Made by a program: the position numbers and the translations under genes | Origin: Streptomyces chrestomyceticus JCM 4735 | Lineage (GTDB): Bacteria > Actinomycetota > Actinomycetes > Streptomycetales > Streptomycetaceae | Assembly: GCF_003865135.1 (NCBI RefSeq) | Contig: NZ_BHZC01000001.1 | Coordinates: forward strand, 1,550,001 to 1,614,000 | Length of the DNA: 64,000 bases | Direction: 5' to 3' | In this document: positions 55,901 to 64,000 of the stretch, piece by piece | Layout: every line of letters begins with the position of its first letter | Numbering within the stretch: position 1 is the first letter of the stretch | Notes under the pieces: model-generated | What the model saw: only the letters and a program-made list of their open reading frames with translations | What the model was told of the DNA's origin: nothing | The model's database searches: none

Positions 55901-58900
55901 CGGCCGGTTCGGCGTCCCGCAGCACGAACGCGATGCGTTCGGCCGGGTATTCGGGGTCCACCGGTACGTACACCCCGCCCGCCATCGCCACGGCCAGCAC
56001 GGCGACCGCCATCGCCACCGACCGCTCGACGACGACCGCCACCCGGCACTCGGGCCCCACGCCGTGCGCGGTCAGGTGCCGGGCCAGTTGTCCGGCCTGG
56101 TGCTCCAGTTCGGCGTAGGTGAGCGCCTCGTGGCCGTCCTGCACCGCGACGGCACCGGGTGTGCGCGCGGCCTGGGCGCGGAACAGCTCGGGCATCGTCG
56201 CCACCGTCACCGGCGCGTCCGTACGGTTCCAGTCCGCCACGACCAGCGCGTGCTCGTCCGCGTCCAGGACACCGACCCGGCCCACCGGCACCGAGCAGTC
56301 CGCCATGAGCTGTTCGAAGACCCGCACCAGCCGCCCGACCAGCTTCCCGGCGATGTCCGCCGCCACCTGGCCGCGGCGGTGCGCCACGTGCACGCGCAGC
56401 CGCTCGCCCGGGATGACGCCCAGGGTCAGCGGGTAGTGGGTGGCCTCGCGGGTGCCCAGGACGGCGAAGGAGAGCGCGTCCGGGGAGCCGGGCGCGGCGA
56501 TCGCGCGGGGGTAGTTCTCGTGCACGACGAGCGTGTCGAAGACGGCGCCAGGGCCGGCCAGCCGCTGGATCTCCGGCAGGCCCAGGTGCTGGTGGGCCAC
56601 CAGCGCGGACTGGCGCTCCTGGAGGTCGCGCAGCAGCCCGAGCACCGGCTGCGCGGCGTCCAGGCGTACCCGTACCGGCACGGTGTTGATCAGCAGGCCG
56701 ACCATGGACTCCATGCCGGGCAGCTCCGGCGGCCGGCCCGCGACGGTGGCGCCGAACACCACGTCGGTACGGCCCGCCAGCCGGGCCAGCACGAGGGCCC
56801 AGGCGCCCTGCATCACCGTGTTCACCGTCAGGCCGTGGCGGCGCGCCAGCGCGGCGAGGCCGCGGGTGGTCCGCTCGGGGATGTCGGTGATCACGTGTCC
56901 GGCGTCCACCGGGCCCCGGTCGGCCGCGCCCGGCGCGACGAGCGTCGGCTCGTCGGTGCCGGTGAACTCGGCGGCCCAGGCGGCCCGTGCGGCGTCCCGG
57001 TCCTGGCGGGCGCGCCAGGCGAGGTAGTCGCCGTAGGACGCGGCCGGGGCCAGGGCCGACGCGTCGCCGCCCGCCGCGTAGACCTCGGCCAGTTCGGCCA
57101 GCAGGACCGGCATGGACCAGCCGTCCATCAGGATGTGGTGGCTGATGACGACCAGCCGGTGCCGGTCCGGGCCGAGGCGGATCAGCAGCAGCCGCAGCAG
57201 GGGCGCCACCGCCGTGTCGAAGCGGCGTTCCTGCTCCCGTGTGGCCAGTTCCTCGATGCCGGACAGCGCGTCGGCCTCCGACAGGCCGGACAGGTCGATC
57301 TCCCGCCAGGGCAGGCGCACCTCACGGGACACGACCTGGACGGCCTCGCCCGACGCGCGCCGGTGGAAGCTCGCGCGGAGCGCGGCGTGCCGGTCCAGCA
57401 GCGCCTCCCAGGAGGCACGCAGGCGGGCGGCGTCCAGCGGTCCGGACAGCTCCAGCATCCACTGGGTCTCGTAGACGTCCGGGCCCTCCTCCTCGAAGGA
57501 GGACTGGAACAGCAGCCCTTCCTGGAGGGACGACAGCGGCCAGATGTCCGCCGGGCGCGGCACGGCGGCCTCCAGCTCCGCGACGCCTTCCTGGGTGAGG
57601 GCGAGCAGCGGGAAGTCGGAGGGCGTGTGGCCGCCCGCTCCCGGCCGGGCGGCGTGGGCGGCCAGGCCGCCCAGCATCTCCACCCAGCGGCGGCCGAGCC
57701 GCTGCGCCGCCGCGTCGGTCCGGCCGTGCCCGTCCCGGTGCCGCCAGGTGAGCGTGAGGGTCAGGGTGGGGCCGGCGACGGACGTACCGATCGCCGCGTC
57801 CGCCTCCAGGTCGTACGGGGACGGCTCGTCGCGGCCGGTCGCGACGGCCCCGGCCGTGACCTGTGCGCCGCCTCGCTCCGGGCGTCCCGAGCAGCCGAAG
57901 GCGATGCGGGGAGCGGCAGCCGCCTCTGAGGTGCGGTGACCTGGCAGGCCGGACCCGTCGTCGCTGTCGGGCCCCGAACGCACCTGTTCCTTCACCGACT
58001 TGAGCAGCGTCCCGGCCGCCGGGCCGCCCAGCAGGACCTCGTTCAGGGCGGTGGCGGACAGGTCGAGCTCTACGGGGTGTACGCGGGTGAACCGGCCCAC
58101 CGTACGGGACAGGTCGAGCCCGTCCGGACCGTCGCGGCGGCCGTCCCGCTCGATGTCCAGCAGGACACCGGTACGGGCGTCCTCGCGCCCGTGGGCGACG
58201 GCCGCGGCCAGCGCGGTCAGCAGCACCTCGTCGGCGGTACAGTGGAACACGGCGGGTGCCCGGTCCACCAGTGCCGCCGTCTGCTGCGGCGGCACGGTCC
58301 AGACCATGCGGCGCGCCGTTCCGGCGGGTTCCGCGTCCCGGAGTTCCCGCGTCACCTGCGCGGCCGACACGGTCGCCCAGTGCCTGAAGGACGTACCTAC
58401 CGGGCCGAGCGCCGGTGTGCGGCCCGCGGCCGCGGCCTCGCACGCGGCCACGAAGTCCGGGACCAGGATGCGCCAGGACGCCGCGTCCGCCACCGTGTGG
58501 TGGACCGCGAGGACCAGGCGGCCGGGCTGCGCGGCGCCCGCGTCCAGCCACACCGCCCGGAGGTTCGCCCCGGCCGACGGGTCGAGGCGCGCCACCGCTT
58601 CGCGGGCCGCCCGTTCGGCGGCGGGACCGAGGTCCGCCGCGGCCACGGTCTCCCGGGTGACCAGGGGCGCCGCGTCCACCGTGCCGCGGCCGGGCACCAC
58701 CAGGCGCGGCCCGGCGTCCCCGGCGGCGGTCCGTGCGCGCAGAACGGCGTGGGTGTCCAAAAGGGCGGCGACAGCGGCCCGCAGGGTGTCCGTCCGCAGG
58801 CCGTCCGGGGCCGCCAGTACCGCCCAGCGCGCGAAGTTCCCGCCGCGCGCGGGGCTCAGCGGCGGCCAGGGCACCTCGCCGGTCTCCGTGTCCGTGTCCG

Positions 58901-61900
58901 GCTGCCCGGCGGGCGGGGCGGGGGCCACCTGCGCCAGCCGCTCCGGGGTGCGCTCGTCGAAGACCTGACGGGTGGTCAGCACCAGTCCGGCGCGGCGCGC
59001 CCGCGAGGCGAGCTGCACCGCCATGATCGAGTCGCCGCCCAGCTCGAAGAAGCTGTCCTCGGGCCCCACCCGGTCCCGGCCGAGCACCTGCGCGAACAGC
59101 GCGCACAGGGTCTCCTCGGCGGCACCGCGCGGCTCCCGCGCCGAGCCGCTGCCGGTGAAGTCGGGGGCGGGCAGCGCCTGGTGGTCGACCTTGCCGTTCA
59201 CCGTCAGCGGGAGCCCGTCCAGCGGGACGAACGCCGACGGCACCATGTACTCCGGCAGCCGCCCGCCCACGAACTCGCGCAGCGCCGCGAGCAGCGCGCC
59301 GGTGTCCCGGCCCGCCGCCGCGCTGCCGCCGGACTCCCCGGTGAGCAGGGCTTCCGGGGCGCTGCCCACGCCCGCTGCGGCCCGCTCACCGCCGGGCTCG
59401 TCGCGGAACGGCTGCTCGTCGCGCGGCGGCTGCCCGTCCCTCGGGCCGCCGTCGGACGCGGGCTGCGCCACGACGTACGCCACCAGCCGGCGTTCCCCCG
59501 GCCGGTCCTCGCGGGCCACCACCACCGCCTCGCCCACGGCCGGGTGGGCCGCCAGCGCCGCTTCGATCTCACCGGGCTCGATACGGAAGCCGCGCACCTT
59601 GACCTGCGCGTCCGCCCGCCCGACGAAGACCAGTTCCCCGTCGTCGGTCCAGCGCACCATGTCGCCGGTGCGGTACATCCGCTCGCCGGGGACGAAGGGG
59701 CTGGCGGTGAAGCGTTCCGCCGTCAGGCCGGGGCGGGAGAGGTAGCCGCGCGCCAGGCCCGTCCCGGCGATGCACAGTTCGCCCGTCACACCCGGCGGTA
59801 CGGGCTGGAGGAACGCGTCCAGCACGTACACCTGGCGGTTGTCCAGCGGGCGGCCCACCGGCAGTACGGACGGCACCGGGTCGCCGGGCCGCAGCCGGTG
59901 CCAGGTGGCGCACAGGGCGGCCTCGGTCGGCCCGTACAGATGCCGTACGGCCACCTCGGGGCAGGCGTCGCGCACCCGCGTCACGGCGGCGGGCGGCACC
60001 ACGTCACCGCCGGTCAGCACCTCGCGCAGCCCGGCGAAGCACTCCGGCGACTCCTCGGCCACCACCCGGAACGACCCCGCCGTCAGATGGACCGCCGTGA
60101 CCCCCGCCGCCACGGCCGCACGGATCCGCGGCCCGTCCACCACGCCCTGCCCGTCCACCACCACGCGCGCCCCGGACACCAGCGGCACCCACACCTCGAA
60201 CAGCGAGGCGTCGAAGGCGTGCGGCGCGTGCATCAGCACCGCGTCGCCCGCGCCGACGGACCAGTCGCGCTGCCCGACGAGCCCGGCGACGCTGCCGTGC
60301 GGCATCGACACGCCCTTCGGCACCCCGGTGGAGCCGGAGGTGTACATCACGTACGCCAGGTCCTCGGGGCCCACCCGGACCGCGGGGCCCTGCGCCGGGC
60401 TCGCGGCCACGGCCGCCCGGGTCCGGGGTCGTCCAGCACCACCACGTCGCCGGGCACGCCGGGCGGCACCGCGGCCCGGGTGCTCCCGGTGCACAGCACG
60501 GCCGCCGGCGCCGAGTCGGCCAGCATGACCGCCACCCGCTCCGCCGGGTACGCGGCGTCCACCGGCACGTACGCCGCGCCCGCCTTCCACACGCCGAGCA
60601 GCGCCACCAGCAGCCCGGCCGACCGCTCCATCAGTACGGCGACCCGGCTGCCGCGCGTCACGCCCCGGCTGGTCAGATACGCGGCCAGGCGGCCCGCTTC
60701 CGCGTTCAACTCCGCGTACGTCAGGGACCGTTCGTCGTCGGACACAGCTATGGAGCCGGGCAGGCGCGCTGCCTGACGGGCGACCAGCTCCGGCACCGAG
60801 GTGCCCGGCCGCTCGGCGCCGGTGGCGTTCCAGCCCTCCACGACGAGTCCGTGCTCCGGCGCGCCCAGCACCCCGAACCGCCCGACGGGCGTGTCCGGTT
60901 CGGCCGCCGCCTGTTCCAGCAGCCGGACGAAGGCCCGGTGTCCCGCCCCGGCCCACTCCTGGTCGTACAGCGCCGGGTCGGCTTCGAGGACGACGCTCGT
61001 CCCGGCGTCGTCCGGCAGCTCGCGCAGCACCACGGAGAACGCCTCGACGGGCCCGCCCGGCAGGTCGTGCAGGGTGCCCCGGGCCTCGCCGAACCGCAGG
61101 CCCGAGCCGTTCGCCGGGACGGCGACCGAGGGGCCGAAGTTGCGGCGGCCCCCCGGCCGCCCCAGTTCCGCGTGCAGGCGCTCGCCGCGGTACCGCCGGT
61201 GCTCCAGCAGCCCGTCGATCTCCCGCTGCGCGGCACGGGCCAGCCCGGCGAGGCTGTCGCCGGGCCGGGCGGGCAGCCGCAGCGGCAGCACGTTGGCCGT
61301 CGCGCAGGGCGTCCGCCGGGCCTCGGGGCCCGTACGTCCGTCGACCGGGAAGCTCAGCAGCGCCTCGTCCGCGCCCGTCGTGCGGCACACGAAGGTGGCG
61401 ACCGCGGCGACGACGAGCGCGCCGCGGCTCACGCCCGTACGCCCGGCGGCCGTCCGCAGCGCTTCCCGGCCCGCGGCCGACAGGTGTCCGGACGCGCGGG
61501 GGCGGGCGTCGCGGCTCACCGACCGGTGGCCCGGCACGGTGGCCGGCTCCGGGCGGTCCGCGAAGTGCTCGTGCCAGTACCGGCGGTCGGCCTCGTGCTC
61601 CGGCGACTCGCGGTAGGCGGCCTCCTGCTCCCACAGTTCCCGCAGCGGGGCGTGTCCGGGCGGGCAGTACGGCTCACCGCGCAGGGCCGCGTTGTAGAGG
61701 GCGGCGACGCGGCGGGCCAGCAGGGTGCTTCCGAAGTGGTCGACGAGCAGTTGGTGGTGGCGCTGATACCAGACGTACCGGTCGGGGGCCAGCTTGAAGA
61801 GGATGTGCGCGCAGAGGTCCCCTTCGATGGGGTCGGCCGGGTGCCGGCCGTCCGCGCGCATCAACGCCTGCGCCGCCTCCCACGGTTCGTCCTCGCCGGT

Positions 61901-62173
61901 GAGGTCGACGTGCCGCAGCGCGATCTTCTCCCCGGCCGCCCGGATCACCTGCACCGGGGCCCCGCCGTCCTGCGTGAACCGCAGCCGGAGCGCCTCGGTC
62001 TCGGCGACGGCCTGCCGCAGCGCCCGCCGGAAGATGTCCGTGTCGAGCGGGCCCAGGACATCGGCGTACTGCCTGATGTCGTACTGCCGGGGCGGGTTCT
62101 CCGCGCGCTGGGCCAGCCACGTCCCCTCCTGGCAAGCGGTCAGGGGCGCAGTGAACTGTGCCTGGCCTTCCAT
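52938..62173 (-). CDS. comA: NRPS, modules 1-2 (Hpg, Trp?): C*-A-T-E*-C-A-T-E, with apparent frameshift
   Basis: About 3078 residues after correction. ATG 62173 is preceded by AAGGGGGAG. Residues 1-430 are an EntF-like condensation domain whose HHxxxDG motif is HQLLVDH (140-146): the catalytic His is Gln141, so it is probably inactive. A1 about 435-1000, code D-A-F-H-L-G-L-L-C (Hpg); carrier Ser near 1049; E1 about 1100-1525 has [10 protein letters not shown] but not EGHGRE, probably inactive; C2 about 1535-1970 (HHILMDGWS); A2 about 1975-2470, code D-V-G-A-I-G-E-V-T, not Hpg, Trp by analogy; carrier near 2520; E2 about 2567-3065 with intact motifs. The frame breaks at codon 583 (60425-60428): DDP then [10 protein letters not shown]; one extra C in the run of four restores it. 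Confidence 0.9.
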
Positions 62174-62216
62174 GTCTCCCCCTTTGACGGACAACCCGTT
62201 GCTCGCTTCTGCCTGC

Positions 62217-62252
62217 CGCGCCACCGCGGCGGCCGCCCGCCGCGGTGGCGCG
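62217..62252 (-). promoter_or_regulatory. 15-bp perfect hairpin between exporter gene and comA
   Basis: Arms 62217-62231 and 62238-62252 are exact reverse complements (core GCCACCGCGG) with a 6-base loop. On the minus strand it lies 26 bases after the exporter stop and its near arm ends 43 bases before the comA start. It may be a terminator for the exporter gene, an attenuator, or an mRNA-stabilising structure within one operon; the space left for a separate comA promoter is only about 43 bases. Confidence 0.6.
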
Positions 62253-62278
62253 TCGTTCCCGTGTACGCGGCCGTTCGG

Positions 62279-64000
62279 TCAGCGCCCGCCGGGGCCCGGC
62301 CCGTTGGTGTGCCACACCCCGCCACCCGGGGCGCCGCCGCCGTCGTCCGGCCCGGAGCCGTCGAAGAAGACCATGCCGCCCGGCATCATCTGCGGCGCGG
62401 CCTCCTGCGGACGGCGCTCCTCCTCGGCGCCGGGCTCCTCCGGCGCCGGCCCGCTGCCGTTGACGGCCTGCCGGGCGAACTGTGTGTGGTACAGCTCCGC
62501 GTAGAGCCCGCCGGCCGCCAGCAGCTCCTCGTGCGTGCCCCGCTCGCGGATGCCGCCCTCGTCGAAGACCAGGATCTGGTCGGCCTCCCGGATGGTGGAC
62601 AGCCGGTGCGCGATGACGACGGAGGTACGGCCGCGCAGCGCCGTCTTCAGGGCCCGCTGGACGGCCGCCTCGGACTCCGAGTCCAGGTGCGCGGTCGCCT
62701 CGTCGAGGACCACGATCGAGGGGGCCTTGAGCAGCAGTCGGGCCAGCGCCAGGCGTTGCTTCTCGCCGCCGGAGAGCCGGTAGCCGCGGTCGCCCGCCAC
62801 CGTGTCCAGGCCGCTGGGCAGCGCGCTGATGGTGTCCCAGATCTGCGCGGCCCGGCACGCCTCGATCAGCTCCTCCTCGGTGGCGCCGGGGCGGGCGTAC
62901 TCCAGGTTGTTGCGGATGGTGTCGTGGAAGAGGTGGGCGTCCTGGGACACCACACCGACGGTCCGGCGGAGGGAGTCCAGGGTGACGTCGCGCAGGTCCT
63001 GCCCGGCGATGCGGACGCTGCCCGCCGACGGGTCGTACAGCCGCGACACCAGGTGCGTGGCGGTCGTCTTGCCCACGCCGGACGGGCCCACCAGCGCGGT
63101 GAGTTTGCCGGACGGCGCCGTGAAGCTGATGTCGCGCAGCACCTCGGGCGACTCCTGGGCGCGCTCGTCGGCGGGCAGCGCGTTCGACTCCAGGGACGCC
63201 AGGGAGACCTCGCTCGCCTTCGGGTAGCGGAAGGACACCCCGTCGAAGGTGATCTCGGGGGCGGCGCCGTCGTCCGGCGCGGGCAGGTCGGTGGCGTTCT
63301 CCCGCTCGGTGATCAGCGGCTTCAGGTCGAGCAGTTCGAAGATCCGGTCGAAGCTGACCATCGCGGTGTGCGCCTCGCCCTGGATGCTGGAGAGCTGGGT
63401 GATCGGGCCGTACAGGCGGGCCAGCAGGGCGGCCAGCGCCACCAGCGTGCCGACCTGGAAGGTGCCGTCGACGACCATGGCACCGCCGAGGCCGTAGACG
63501 AGCGCGGTGACCACGGCGGCCAGCAGCGTCATGATGATGACCGTCAGCCGGCTCAGCACCATCCAGGTGATACCGACCTTGCGCACCTTCTCCGCGCGCT
63601 CGGCGAACAGCCGCGCCTCCTCGCGCGGGCGGCCGAAGAGCTTGGAGAGCATCGCGCCCGCCACGTTGAAGCGCTCGCCGATGGTCGCGCCCATCTCGGC
63701 GTTCATCTGCATCTGTTCGCGGGAGTAGCGGGTCAGCCGCCGCCCGACCAGCGCGCCGGGAATCATGAAGACCGGCAGGATCACCAGCGCGACCAGACTG
63801 ACCAGCCACGACAGGTAGAACATGCTGCCGAGGACCAGCACCAGCGTGAACACGCTGGACAGCGAGCCCAGCAGGGTGCCCAGCGCGTGCTGCGCGCCCA
63901 CCACGTCCGTGTTGAGCCGGCTGACCAGCGACCCGGTCTGGGTCCGGGTGAAGAAGGCCAGCGGCTGGCGCTGTACGTGGGTGAACGCCTGCACCCGCAG
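62279..64000 (-). CDS. ABC exporter, fused permease and ATPase (5' end beyond the window)
   Basis: The frame is open to the right edge; at least 573 residues are visible. The first part is membrane domain (hydrophobic segments around LLGSLSSVFTLVLVLGSMFYL and LVSLVALVILPVFMIPGAL, then about LLAAVVTALVYGLGGAMVV). The ATPase follows with Walker A GPSGVGKTT, signature LSGGEKQRLALARLLL, Walker B IVVLDEATAHLDSES and switch His in IAHRLST. The tail of about 60 residues is Gly/Pro/Glu-rich and disordered. A half-transporter of this kind works as a homodimer and should export the finished peptide, giving some self-protection. It is first in line before comA, 105 bases apart with a hairpin between. 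Confidence 0.92.
   Translation of the reverse strand: MRVQAFTHVQRQPLAFFTRTQTGSLVSRLNTDVVGAQHALGTLLGSLSSVFTLVLVLGSMFYLSWLVSLVALVILPVFMIPGALVGRRLTRYSREQMQMNAEMGATIGERFNVAGAMLSKLFGRPREEARLFAERAEKVRKVGITWMVLSRLTVIIMTLLAAVVTALVYGLGGAMVVDGTFQVGTLVALAALLARLYGPITQLSSIQGEAHTAMVSFDRIFELLDLKPLITERENATDLPAPDDGAAPEITFDGVSFRYPKASEVSLASLESNALPADERAQESPEVLRDISFTAPSGKLTALVGPSGVGKTTATHLVSRLYDPSAGSVRIAGQDLRDVTLDSLRRTVGVVSQDAHLFHDTIRNNLEYARPGATEEELIEACRAAQIWDTISALPSGLDTVAGDRGYRLSGGEKQRLALARLLLKAPSIVVLDEATAHLDSESEAAVQRALKTALRGRTSVVIAHRLSTIREADQILVFDEGGIRERGTHEELLAAGGLYAELYHTQFARQAVNGSGPAPEEPGAEEERRPQEAAPQMMPGGMVFFDGSGPDDGGGAPGGGVWHTNGPGPGGR

Overview
The window looks like a Streptomyces (or close relative) chromosome. 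It has very high GC, strong third-position GC bias (every real gene throws long shadow reading frames), frequent GTG/TTG starts and GTGA/ATGA gene overlaps. No rRNA, tRNA, CRISPR array, transposase or integrase was seen.

Left part (1-16450) is mostly ordinary genes: the end of a membrane protein with a cytochrome P450 behind it, a type II thioesterase, a TPR protein, a secreted M6 metalloprotease, a PlsC acyltransferase, a secreted isoaspartyl peptidase/asparaginase, a Tat-exported phospholipase C, a helical hypothetical protein, an APC permease, a double-GNAT acetyltransferase and an ECF sigma factor of the SigG/SigX5 type. Several strong hairpins separate these units.

Right part (16463 to beyond 64000) is a biosynthetic cluster for a type V glycopeptide-like, cross-linked heptapeptide of the complestatin (chloropeptin) kind. 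Four NRPS proteins run on the minus strand from 62173 to 26622 with a 2-1-3-1 module layout. Specificity codes read from the adenylation domains are Hpg, a non-Hpg residue (Trp by analogy), Hpg, Hpg, Hpg, Tyr with an N-methyltransferase domain, and Hpg. This equals the complestatin backbone. The last protein carries an X domain (P450 docking) and a thioesterase. Behind it lie an MbtH protein and then a separate unit: FAD halogenase, two P450s with the X-domain-contacting PRDD motif, and a small ferredoxin. The 4-hydroxyphenylglycine pathway is complete and split across two divergent operons: tyrA-hpgT (minus) and hmaS-hmo (plus). An ABC exporter precedes the first NRPS gene and runs off the window. 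No dihydroxyphenylglycine genes, glycosyltransferases, or StrR/LuxR-type regulator are visible.

Four genes (comA, comB, comC, halogenase) carry apparent single-base frameshifts. Each is explained by one missing C/G in a short C/G run, so most likely these are sequence errors rather than broken genes; the comC site also contains a perfect palindromic insertion. Biologically most interesting are a vestigial, truncated adenylation domain between X and TE in ComD, an inactive-looking starter condensation domain, two epimerase domains that lost the same catalytic motif (modules 1 and 6), long identical tracts between modules, and a 15-bp hairpin between the exporter gene and comA.
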